Assembly: GCA_029565415.1 (NCBI GenBank) | Contig: JAKQOH010000070.1 | Span: 1-58,992 of the forward strand | Source of the DNA: Candidatus Rifleibacteriota bacterium | GTDB lineage: Bacteria; Riflebacteria; Ozemobacteria; Ozemobacterales; Ozemobacteraceae | DNA length: 58,992 nt | Direction: 5' to 3' | Shown here: positions 1 to 8,200 of the stretch, piece after piece | Position numbering within the stretch: position 1 is the first letter of the stretch | How the letters are laid out: each line of letters starts with the position of its first letter | Position numbers and translations under genes: made by a program | Notes under the pieces: model-generated | Databases searched by the model: none | What the model saw: the letters and a program-made list of their open reading frames with translations, nothing else | What the model was told of the DNA's origin: nothing

Positions 1-475
1 CCGCCACGAAGGCCCTGGCTACGTCCGCCTCTCCCGCCCCGCGACCCAGCTCCTCTACAAGGCCGACGAACAGTTCCCGCTTGGCGATCTCAAGATCATC
101 CGGCCGGCCCGTGCCCCGAAACTGACCGTCGTCACGGCCGGCGTCATCCTGCACGAGGTGCTCAAGGCCGTCGACAGCCTCCCCAACGGCAACCAGGTCC
201 AGGTCGTCGATCTGTACTGCCTCAAGCCCTTCCCGACCGAAAAAATGATCGAAGCGATCAATGCTTCGGGCGGCCGGGTCATCGTATTCGAAGAGCACGC
301 TCGGGAAGGCGGTATCGGGGAATCCGTGGCAAGCGCCCTCGCCGGCCGCATCCGCGACTGGCATCATGTGGCCGTCACCCGTGTCCCGCGCTCCGGCCCG
401 CCCGAAGAGCTCCTGGCCTCGTTCGGCCTGTCTTCCGACAAGATCGCCGATACTCTGGCCCAGCTTCTCTCCTGA
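1..475 (+). CDS. tkt: Transketolase, C-terminal part (5' truncated by window edge)
   Basis: The reading frame is open from base 2 and ends at TGA 473-475, giving 157 residues of a protein that starts outside the window. The visible part carries the motif GPGYVRLSRPAT, typical of the end of the pyrimidine-binding domain, followed by the transketolase C-terminal fold (TVVTAGVILHEVLKA, VVDLYCLKPFP, FEEHAREGGIGE). Transketolases move two-carbon ketol units between sugar phosphates in the non-oxidative pentose phosphate pathway, using thiamine diphosphate. Whether the gene is a full-length transketolase or the separate C-terminal subunit seen in some bacteria cannot be decided here. A strong terminator follows 17 bases after the stop, so this is the last gene of its transcript. 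Confidence 0.9.
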   Translation, partial: RHEGPGYVRLSRPATQLLYKADEQFPLGDLKIIRPARAPKLTVVTAGVILHEVLKAVDSLPNGNQVQVVDLYCLKPFPTEKMIEAINASGGRVIVFEEHAREGGIGESVASALAGRIRDWHHVAVTRVPRSGPPEELLASFGLSSDKIADTLAQLLS

Positions 476-491
476 TCCCATGACATACGAG

Positions 492-527
492 AACGGGCGA
501 CCCATCCGGGGTCGCCCGTTTTTTTTC
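492..527 (+). terminator. Rho-independent terminator after transketolase
   Basis: An 11-bp perfect stem (AACGGGCGACC pairing with GGTCGCCCGTT) with a 6-base loop is followed by a run of eight T. It lies directly after the transketolase stop codon. Confidence 0.92.
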
Positions 528-529
528 GG

Positions 530-719
530 AACAATTTCTTCATCCACGGAACGCCGTGCCGGCACATCCCCGACCTCCGATGTCTGCGGATGTCGCTCGG
601 TGTTTGCCGGCGGCGATTTCGAACCCCTTCACGAAACCTCATCTTCGGTCGAAAGGGGTTATGGTTTTGTTTGCCTCCTTATGATTCGGGCCGGGTTGAG
701 AAACCCGGCCCATTTTTTT
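530..719 (+). ncRNA. Structured leader or small RNA upstream of udk, ending in a second terminator
   Basis: This stretch between two terminators has no convincing gene but several potential hairpins: CCGGCAC (about 558) with TGCCGG (about 600), and AACCCCTT with AAGGGGTT (about 623-660). It ends in a 10-bp GC-rich stem (GGGCCGGGTT with AACCCGGCCC, 688-711) followed by seven T. The last hairpin sits 45 bases before the udk start codon. The region could be an attenuator controlling udk or an independent small RNA. No known riboswitch consensus was recognised and no clear promoter was found, so this is inference from secondary structure by eye. Confidence 0.4.
688..719 (+). terminator. Rho-independent terminator or attenuator before udk
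   Basis: The stem GGGCCGGGTT/AACCCGGCCC has a 4-base loop and is followed by A and seven T. It is the correct shape for an intrinsic terminator and lies in the 5' leader of udk, so readthrough from upstream must pass it. Confidence 0.8.
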
Positions 720-763
720 GGCCGCGTCAGCCCCACCGTTGGCGCCGTATCAGGAGAAAAACG

Positions 764-1426
764 ATGCATCAGATTTACGTGATCGGCATTTCAGGCCTGT
801 CAGGCTCGGGCAAGAGCAGCGTGTCGAAGGCGATCGAGAAGCGGTTTCCGGGAAAAGTCTCGATCCTCGAACACGACATGTATTACCGGCCGAAGGGCCA
901 GCAGCCGATCAAGAACTACGACCATCCCGACGCGCTCGAGACGGATCTGCTGATCAAGCACATCTACGATCTCAAGAACGGCAGGTCGGTCGAACGGCCG
1001 ATCTACGATTTCAAGGTTTCCGACCGGCTGAAGGAAACGGTCACGGTCAAACCGCACCCGATCCTCGTCGTCGAGGGCCTGCTGCTCTTCTGCATCGCCG
1101 AACTGATGCCCCTGTGCGATCTGCGGATCTACGTCGACGTCCCCCTCGACATCGCCGTCATCCGGCGCCTGAAGCGCGACCACATCGAACGCGGCAGAAC
1201 CGTGAAAAGCATCATTTCGCAGTATGAGAGCACCGTCCGGGACGCGGCGATCAGCCTCGTTCAGCCTTCACGCTACGTTGCGGACCTCATCATCCCCCAC
1301 GGCTCGAACAACCAGGTCGGCCTCGAAGTGCTGTACGGCAAGATCAACGATCTTCTGACCCAAGCAGGCAAACGGACGGAGCACGACATCGCTCGCACCG
1401 TCGGGAACAAGGATTTCGACGTCTGA
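764..1426 (+). CDS. udk: Uridine kinase
   Basis: A 220-residue P-loop kinase that would phosphorylate uridine (and cytidine) to the monophosphate in pyrimidine salvage. The Walker A motif GLSGSGKSS is at residues 9-17. DMYYRP at about residue 40 and NYDHPDALE at about 50-58 match the uridine kinase family; VVEGLLLF (about 106) is the Walker B-like strand. The segment RRLKRDHIERGR (about 136-147) corresponds to the lid region. The start ATG at 764 is chosen because AGGAG lies 7 bases upstream; an in-frame extension upstream has no family similarity and runs through the terminator hairpin. Length is normal for Udk. Confidence 0.9.
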   Translation: MHQIYVIGISGLSGSGKSSVSKAIEKRFPGKVSILEHDMYYRPKGQQPIKNYDHPDALETDLLIKHIYDLKNGRSVERPIYDFKVSDRLKETVTVKPHPILVVEGLLLFCIAELMPLCDLRIYVDVPLDIAVIRRLKRDHIERGRTVKSIISQYESTVRDAAISLVQPSRYVADLIIPHGSNNQVGLEVLYGKINDLLTQAGKRTEHDIARTVGNKDFDV

Positions 1427-1429
1427 TCC

Positions 1430-2260
1430 TCAGCGCATCGGCCAGGGAAGAACGGTCGGCAGCGGGAAGAGGTTGGGCGGCGGCAGCGGGATGCCCTCGA
1501 CATCGACCGGAAACGCGCTGCCGGCCTTCGACGCCGGGGCGAAGGTCTCGATCAGCAGGCGCCGGATCACCTCGCGCTCGTCGGCCGGGGTTTCCTGCCA
1601 GTTGCGCTCGATCAGCGCCCGGTGGATGTCGGCATTCGCCAGCCAGTTCCTGCCCACCGGGGTGAGACTGGGCAGTCGCCGCAAAAGGGCCGCCTCGAGC
1701 TCCTGGCGCTGCGCCTGATCCCAGGCGACGACGCGCCGGTCGCGGAACCGGAGAGCCATCTGAACCAGCTCGAGCAGTGCATCCAACGACCGTCGCGTCA
1801 CCGGGGGCGTTCCGGCACCGACGACGTCGGCCTCCATGGCGTTGATCTTCCTGATCGCCTGGGAAATCCCGAGCCCAGGGCTCCGATCCGCCTCCCCGAC
1901 CAGCACGTCGCGGAGGATGAGCCGGTATTTCCCCTGCTGTTCGACCGGGGTGGCGCACACATCCTTCCACAACTCCCCGAGCTCCTTCAGGTCCTCGAGC
2001 AGATCGCTCCGGAACTCGAGATACTCCTGCATCAGAGCCGTCCGCAACTGCTCCTGCTCGGCCTGGGTCATCGCGATGCCGAAGCCGAACTCGACGCAGT
2101 TGTTGAACACGTTGGCCTGACCGACCAGCAGGGGCGGCTCTCCGGGAACGAGCACCCGCTGGGCGGCCGGCCCCTCGAGCGGATACCAGGTCACGTCGGC
2201 GGCGCCGGCACCGGCGACAGAAGCGAGAACATAAATAGCCATTAGTATTATACGTTTCAC
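1430..2260 (-). CDS. Secreted protein of unknown function
   Basis: A 276-residue protein, last gene of a four-gene minus-strand operon. Its GTG start overlaps the TAG stop of the upstream phosphatase gene by one base (TAGTG), which indicates translational coupling. Residues 1-20 (KRIILMAIYVLASVAGAGAA) form a signal peptide with a likely AGA-AD cleavage site, so the mature protein is probably periplasmic or exposed. The rest is mainly predicted helix, with a single Cys pair (about residues 54 and 102) and a Pro-rich C terminus (IPLPPPNLFPLP). No family was recognised. Unusually, the first codons are AT-rich (ATA ATA CTA) compared with the rest of the gene. Its position suggests a role linked to the upstream phosphatase, which is inference. 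Confidence 0.7.
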   Translation of the reverse strand: MKRIILMAIYVLASVAGAGAADVTWYPLEGPAAQRVLVPGEPPLLVGQANVFNNCVEFGFGIAMTQAEQEQLRTALMQEYLEFRSDLLEDLKELGELWKDVCATPVEQQGKYRLILRDVLVGEADRSPGLGISQAIRKINAMEADVVGAGTPPVTRRSLDALLELVQMALRFRDRRVVAWDQAQRQELEAALLRRLPSLTPVGRNWLANADIHRALIERNWQETPADEREVIRRLLIETFAPASKAGSAFPVDVEGIPLPPPNLFPLPTVLPWPMR

Positions 2261-3399
2261 TATTGAACCTCCAGGACCATCAGACTCTGGTCATCATGCG
2301 GGGCTTTTTTCAGAGCCAGCCGGTTCAGATGCCCAACCAGCTCGGAAAACGGATCTCCCCCGCGGGAAACGATCTCGTCAACCGTCGTACGCAACCACCC
2401 CTCCCGATCGGCCGCCGGGTCGTCCTTGAAGACCTCCTTCACCCCGTCGGTGAAACACACGACCCGGCTCCCCGGCGCCAGGGCCACTTCGATGCCGGCC
2501 CAGGGATTCTGGATACCAAGGCCCAGGGGAGGTCCCTGCGTTCCGAACGTCGAGATCGCTCCGTCGGGCCCGATGACGAACGGCGGTTCGTGCCCCGCGC
2601 AGGCGCCCCGAAGGGTGCCGTCGGTCGCGTTCCAGCGAAGGCAGACCATCGTGATGAACAGGGTGAACCGCTCCCCGATGAACGAGGTCAGCCGGTCGTT
2701 CAGCCGCGTCAGCAGATCGGCGGGCGACGAGGCCCGGTCGATCTCCTCGTGCATGTGCTCATGGATGAGGGGGACGAACTGGGAGGCGAACAGCCCCTTT
2801 CCCATGATATCGCCGATCAGGAGCCAGCCGCCGTCCTTCTCTTCCTGGACGAACAGCACGTCCCCCCCGACGACCTGGGACTGTTTGTTCCAGAGCCGGA
2901 CACGGGCACGGGGGAACGCGGCGAGATCCGCGGGCATGAGGCTTTTCTGGATGTTCCGGGCCAGCTCGATCTGGAGGTCGAGCCCCTCGTGACGCTCTTT
3001 CAGCTCGGCATTCGTCTTCTTCAGCGCGGCCTCGAGCTGGTGCCGTTCGGTGGTGTCGCGAGCCACCATCACGGACCCGGCAAGCCCCCCTTCGCCATCC
3101 AGGAGCGGGGAAGCCGTGATCGTGAGCCATCGGTCGCGCACGGGGATCTCGGCGCGGTACGGCGCATCCGAGGCGGAGTTCCCGAGAATTTCGGTGATTC
3201 TCCACGGGCATCTGTGGCACAGCGCCATCTCCTTGCCGCGGATCTCCTCGAAGGTGACGGCGAGAATCCGCTCCGCCTGGGTGTTCAGATACAGAACCCG
3301 GCCTTCGGCGTCGGCGATGACGAGGCCTTCGCCAAGGGAGTTGAGAAGCCCCTTGACGAAGGGATTTTCGAGCATGCCTTTGAGACGATAATCGATCAT
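2260..3399 (-). CDS. PAS domain SpoIIE/RsbU-type serine phosphatase
   Basis: A 379-residue cytoplasmic regulator. Residues about 12-115 form a PAS sensor domain (LGEGLVIADAEGRVLYLN, then CHRCPW, a Cys pair often seen in redox or heme-linked PAS domains). A coiled-coil linker follows (about 118-148, ending in RNIQKSLMP), then a PP2C-like SpoIIE catalytic domain. Metal-binding acidic residues are visible in GGDVLFV (about 176), IGDIMGKG (about 195) and FTDGVKE (about 319). Such enzymes dephosphorylate anti-sigma-factor antagonists in partner-switching pathways; no antagonist or anti-sigma kinase is adjacent. The 5' end overlaps the RadC-type gene by 4 bases (ATGA), so the two are coupled. Confidence 0.88.
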   Translation of the reverse strand: MIDYRLKGMLENPFVKGLLNSLGEGLVIADAEGRVLYLNTQAERILAVTFEEIRGKEMALCHRCPWRITEILGNSASDAPYRAEIPVRDRWLTITASPLLDGEGGLAGSVMVARDTTERHQLEAALKKTNAELKERHEGLDLQIELARNIQKSLMPADLAAFPRARVRLWNKQSQVVGGDVLFVQEEKDGGWLLIGDIMGKGLFASQFVPLIHEHMHEEIDRASSPADLLTRLNDRLTSFIGERFTLFITMVCLRWNATDGTLRGACAGHEPPFVIGPDGAISTFGTQGPPLGLGIQNPWAGIEVALAPGSRVVCFTDGVKEVFKDDPAADREGWLRTTVDEIVSRGGDPFSELVGHLNRLALKKAPHDDQSLMVLEVQ

Positions 3400-4196
3400 G
3401 AGAGGAATCCGTGCTCCCGGAAACTGAAGTATCCGCCGCCTTCGCGACCCAGAATGAGGTGATCGAGAAGCCGGATATCCAGGGTGCGGGCGGCGGCTTC
3501 GAGCGCCCGGGTGATCTCGTGGTCGGCTGCGGACGGCGTGAGATGGCCGGTCGGATGGTTGTGGGCCACGAGAATTCCCGTGGCGTGAAGGGCGAGCGCA
3601 CGCTTCATCACCTGCTTCGGATACACGGGCGTCTGGTCTTCGGTGCCGCTGGAGATCTGTTCATCCGCGAGAACGGAATTCGCGTTGTCGAGGAACACGA
3701 CATGGAACCGTTCGATCGGCAGATTCGCCATCAAGGCCGAGAGATACGTGACCGCCGAACGGGCATCGCCGAGGCGGGGCGTGGCGCCGAAGGTGCGTTG
3801 GCGCAGGACGTGCTGGGAAATATCGCGCACCAGATGCAGGAACCGCGCGGACACGTGGCTCAGGCCGCCTTCTTCCATCAGACGCTCCCGGGAAGCGGCG
3901 AACACGCCGGGAAGATCGCGGAACAGGTGCAGCAACCGCTTGGCATCCGGCTTCGTATCACGGCGCGGAATCGAGAAAAAGAGCAGAAACTCGAGAATCT
4001 CGTGCTCGGCGAAGCCTTTGAGGCCCGACCGGTCATACCGTTCGCGGACGCGCTGCCGATGGCCTTCCGGCCCCGTGCCCTGGGGGCGCGGGGACCAGGG
4101 GCCATTGCGGACGGCAGGCCAGCTCCCGCCCTCCGGGGGGCGGGGCGGATATTTCGGATCCTGGCCGTTCAGGAGGCGCCTCCGGTGAGGCTGCAT
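3396..4196 (-). CDS. radC: RadC family JAB/MPN-domain protein
   Basis: A 266-residue protein of the RadC (UPF0758) family. The N-terminal helix-hairpin-helix region is present (GHRQRVRERYDRSGLKG and FAEHEILEFLLFF). The C-terminal JAMM metal site appears as HNHP followed by D 11 residues after the first His (HNHPTGHLTPSAADHE). The family is widespread but its biochemical role is unsettled; the old link to DNA repair is disputed. The ATG at 4196 is preferred; the longer frame to 4349 lies wholly inside the upstream HD gene in another frame. The chosen start overlaps the HD gene end by 28 bases. Lying between an HD phosphohydrolase and a SpoIIE phosphatase is an odd context for radC. Confidence 0.88.
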   Translation of the reverse strand: MQPHRRRLLNGQDPKYPPRPPEGGSWPAVRNGPWSPRPQGTGPEGHRQRVRERYDRSGLKGFAEHEILEFLLFFSIPRRDTKPDAKRLLHLFRDLPGVFAASRERLMEEGGLSHVSARFLHLVRDISQHVLRQRTFGATPRLGDARSAVTYLSALMANLPIERFHVVFLDNANSVLADEQISSGTEDQTPVYPKQVMKRALALHATGILVAHNHPTGHLTPSAADHEITRALEAAARTLDIRLLDHLILGREGGGYFSFREHGFLS

Positions 4197-5056
4197 GTCG
4201 AGCCGGGCTCGATCTCGCTGTTGAGATACCAGTCGTCGTGCTCGACGTCGAACACGTTCGCATGAAGGCTGGAGAGGATCTCCTTCCCCTGCTGGGTGAG
4301 CCGCAGATACGGCAGAATCTCGCGAATATGCGGATACACCGTTTTCCAATAGAATCTCGAATAGATCTTTTTCAGATCGGCGGGGCTGGAATATCCGAAC
4401 TTCTTGTCGAGCTCGACTTCGACGAACTCGTAATACAGGGCATTCAGCTTCTTGAGATACCGCGGATCGCTGAGCTGGCCGATCAGGTCGGCGGCCCGGA
4501 CGATGTTCGCGTATCCGATGCCGTCCGATCCGGTTCCGGTTCCTGCAGAAGGGAAGCGGGTCGTTTCGATGTTCGCGGCCAGCACGTCGGGCTTGATGAG
4601 CTGATGCATGCCGAACCGCTCCCAGACGAAGAGCTTGGCGCGATCGACATGGTAGGGGGCCAGGGCCGCATCCGAGCTGCCGAAGCCGAGCCGGACCGTC
4701 TCCTCGCCCTTCCCGGTGGCGTAGACGCCAGGACGGTCGGCGCGGCAGATGCCCTTCACATACCCGATGTCGTGGCAGGTGAGCGAGATGATGCAGTGCA
4801 TCCAGTCGGCCGGGGATACGCCGGTCTGCCGGAGCTGGCGGCCGCGGAGGATCTCCTGGCCGACGAGAGTGACGAGAATGGTGTGCTCGACGTTGTGGTA
4901 CAGGGCATCGCTGTTTGCGATATTTTCGAGGGCCATCCCGGCTGCCCAGCAGATGATGTCGGCATACTCCGGATTCTGCCCCCCGAAACTGCGCCGATAC
5001 CCGTCGCGCAGGCGCCGGATGAACTCGTCGATCATCAACTCCACGGCGTTGAACAT
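4169..5056 (-). CDS. HD-domain phosphohydrolase
   Basis: A 295-residue protein with an HD metal-dependent phosphohydrolase core: YHNVEHT (about residue 51) supplies the first His and TCHDIGY (about 91) the His-Asp pair that names the family. There is no signal peptide or membrane segment. Substrate cannot be told from sequence; cyclic or linear nucleotides are common for the family. The start at 5056 is chosen because GAGAGG lies 8 bases upstream; the in-frame extension further upstream runs back through the predicted promoter. This is the first gene of the operon that continues with radC, the SpoIIE phosphatase and the small secreted protein. Confidence 0.82.
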   Translation of the reverse strand: MFNAVELMIDEFIRRLRDGYRRSFGGQNPEYADIICWAAGMALENIANSDALYHNVEHTILVTLVGQEILRGRQLRQTGVSPADWMHCIISLTCHDIGYVKGICRADRPGVYATGKGEETVRLGFGSSDAALAPYHVDRAKLFVWERFGMHQLIKPDVLAANIETTRFPSAGTGTGSDGIGYANIVRAADLIGQLSDPRYLKKLNALYYEFVEVELDKKFGYSSPADLKKIYSRFYWKTVYPHIREILPYLRLTQQGKEILSSLHANVFDVEHDDWYLNSEIEPGSTCSLTGGAS

Positions 5057-5102
5057 GTCATACCTCTCATTCGTTCGGTGGGCGTTTCGCTGCCCTTCGT
5101 CA

Positions 5103-5131
5103 AGCATAACAGCATCGTTCCCGGGGATCAA
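5103..5131 (-). promoter_or_regulatory. Sigma-70 promoter for the HD-radC-phosphatase operon
   Basis: On the minus strand TTGATC and TATGCT are separated by 17 bases, and the -10 box is preceded by TG one base away (extended -10). Predicted transcription would begin near 5096, 40 bases before the HD gene start. Confidence 0.7.
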
Positions 5132-5179
5132 CCATTGCAGGCGGAGAGAAGGGGGCTGCCCCGTGTTGGCCGCGCCGCG

Positions 5180-5208
5180 TTGACAGGGGGGAGGGCGACC
5201 GGTAGGAT
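5180..5208 (+). promoter_or_regulatory. Sigma-70 promoter for the 1743-residue membrane protein
   Basis: A perfect TTGACA -35 box and TAGGAT -10 box are separated by 17 bases. The gene start at 5271 has GGGAGG 8 bases upstream. The promoter is back to back with that of the HD operon. Confidence 0.75.
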
Positions 5209-5270
5209 GAACGTCGCAGAAAGATTTTGCCGGCACGACGGCCGGGCATGGATACAGGGAGGATACTGGC

Positions 5271-8200
5271 ATGCCGCATTTCCGATCGCTCATCACGTCC
5301 CGACTCCCGATGTTTGTGGTGGTACTTGCGCTTCTCGTGAGCCTGGCCACGCCCGCACCCGCCCAGCCGGTGTCCCCGGGCCTGCCTGCGGTTGCGTCGG
5401 CACCAGCCGGGAAGGTGTCCGAGCGGGTTCGGTACATCCCCTTCGACGACACGAAGCAGCTTTTCGAGCAGAATCCCCGATTCCTGCTTCTGCCCCGGAA
5501 TACCTACGAAGAACTCCGGAATGCCAAGGAAGCGTTCCTGGCAAGACATCCGTCAAGCCCGCTGCCCCGGCTCGACGTCGACTTCGTGTTCGGCGGGGCC
5601 GATTACCGCATCGTGGTGCGAAACCGCGTGGCGCACGTCGAGGGGCGGATCCTGTTCGAGATGCCCAATTCGCGCTGGGCCACGCTGCAACTGCCCGGCG
5701 GTGACCTGGGCTTCGACGGGGTCACCCTGGACGGGAAGCCTGCCGGGATCGCTCCGACCCCCTTCGCGGGCATCCAGGACGAGGCTGCCCCGCGCGGCCA
5801 GGTCGATCTGCTGCAGAAGCGGTTCAACGCGGTTCGCAGCCTGCGGCCGGCTGGCGCCCAGGGGCCTTCGTCGCGGCGCCAGCCGCAGAACAACGACTTC
5901 ATCCTGGCCCTCGAGGGGCCGGGAAGCCATGAACTGCGATTCTCGTTTTTCTGCCCCCAGATCGATGATCCCGAACGGAACGAGGTGACGTTCCGGATTC
6001 CGCGCGTGCCAACGAACGAGATCCGGGTCACTGTCGACAGCCCCGCCCAGTTCGGGGAGATCGACCGGGCGGAAGGTCTCGAACAGGGTGTGACGCAAGA
6101 CGGAACATGGTTTTCGGGAATCCTCGGCCCGACCGACCGTTGCACGATCCGCTGGGCGCCGAGCACGGCACCCACGGCCGAGCCGGAAACGCCTCCCGAG
6201 GCGGCTTCTTCCCCTGCCCCGCTGCCGCAGGCCGCCAGAGTCGAGGCGCCACCCCGGTATTTCGGGGAAACCCAGGTTCTTCACTCGATCGGGGAAGGAT
6301 TTGTCCGGTCCGAGACCCGGCTCGATCTGAATATTCTGCGCTCCCCGACGGACCAGGTGACGCTGCTGATCCCGTCCGGAACCGAACTCCTCGACCTGCG
6401 CGGCGACCGGCTTGCCGGCCACGAACTCGAAATTGGCACGCAAACCCGCCTCATTTGCCGTTTCACCTCCCAGGTCAAGGGAGCGGTCAGTCTCGAGCTG
6501 ACGACCGAAACCCGCATGACCGACGTTGCCCAGCTTCTCTCGCTGCCCGTCACGAGGGTTCTTGGCGCCGAACGCGACCAGGGCTACATCGGGATCGAGG
6601 CCCGCACCACGATCGAGATCCGGAAAACGGCCTCGCTCGCGATGCTCCCCAAGGTCACCGCCGTCGATGTCAGCGATCTCCCCGCCGAGCTGACCGGCCT
6701 TGCAAAACGGCCCATCCTGCTCGCGTTCCGGTATCTCGAGCCGCCCCTCGATCCCCCGCTCGAACTCGACGTGCTCCGCCACGCCGACGTGCCGGTGCTC
6801 AATGCCGTCATCGATGCCGTGACCGGAACGACGGTGCTCACCAATGACGGCTCCTCCGTCACCTGCCTCGACATGATCCTCAAGAACAACGGAGCCCAGT
6901 ATCTCGAAGCCCGCACCGCAAGCGGCACCGAGATTCTCGCGACGGCCATCGACGGCGCCCCCGTCATCGCCTCCACCCGCGGCTCCGACACCTGCCTGAT
7001 TCCCATCGGAACGGGCGTGGCCGCCGCTGCCGGGAAGAACGGCTTCCCCGTCCGGCTGGTCTACAAATTGCCGGCTCCCGCGAGCGGCCTCTGGTATCGC
7101 ATGAACGCGGCACTTCCCGCCCTGGGCTTCGATATCATGCGGCTCGACTGGCGGATCTACGCCCCGGACCGGTATGACCTGCTCGCGTTCGCCTCGAACC
7201 TGGACACCCCCTTCCGTCGGCTGCGGCTCTCCCCCCTCGAGTTCATCGGGGAGCTCATGCAGCTCGCCCAGACAGGGGAAGTCCTGCTGCTGGTCGCTTT
7301 CATCCTCGGCTTCTACCTTCTCTGGAACCGGATCAGGGGAGTGCTCACCGACGACGGCATCTCTTGGAAACGGCTTGGTATTATAATGTTTGTTATATTC
7401 GGCTTTATCTTCCTCGCGAGCGTGAGCGGGCCGATGATCGGCAGCATCACCGACCAGGGCACCCGGAATTTCGCCGCTCCGCCGATGATCAGGGTGGATG
7501 AAGAGATGGACTCCGCAGGCTCCGCCGAGCCGGCTCCCGAAAGCAAGCTCGTCGACTCCCTCGAGGATTCGATGAACGAAGCGCAGGACATGGCATTCGA
7601 AAAAGGGCGGCCCGAGATGCGGGCGAAAAAGCAGATGGGGGCACCATTGGGCGCTCCGTCGGCTCCCCGGCCGGTTTCAAAACTCCTCCGCAAGCCGTCC
7701 TCGGGGCGTGACATCGGGGCTCTGCCGGTCGACATGCAGATTCCCACCGGCGGCAGCTCCGTCACGGTGTTCCGCACCCACCTTCCCGCCGGCGAGATCG
7801 GCCGGTTCCGCGGGATCATCTTCTGGGAACCGCTTCGGACAGCCCTCGAGGCCGGCGCCTGGCTCATCGGCTTCGTCTTCGCCATCCTTCTCTGGCTGGC
7901 AGCCCGGGGGCAGCGCATCTGGCTGGCCGGGGCCTCTTTTCTCGTGCTCTTCGCCGGGACCGCCCTCCTCGAGCAGGGGTTACCGGGAATCCAGTCCGGC
8001 ATCTGGAAATCCCTGTTCCTCTTCCTGATTCTGTTTCTTGCCGGACGCAAACTCATCGCCTTCCGCCGGGCCGGAGCGAGTCCCGAAACGCCGCTCCTCA
8101 TCGTTCTCGTGCTCCTGTTCTCTTCCGGCAGTCTGCCCGCGTTCGCAGGAACCACGCCAGAAGCCGATCCCCGGGTCGAGAAGACGGTCGATCTGTATGT

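Noticed and set aside
2263..3462. Long plus-strand open frame of about 399 codons opposite the PAS-SpoIIE phosphatase
   Set aside because: It is an antisense shadow of a clear phosphatase gene, caused by GC-rich codon use; composition is unnatural (Arg, Gly and Pro-rich).
5057..5452. Upstream extension of the HD-domain protein by about 130 residues
   Set aside because: It would run through the predicted promoters of both divergent genes and into the 1743-residue gene; a good ribosome site supports 5056.
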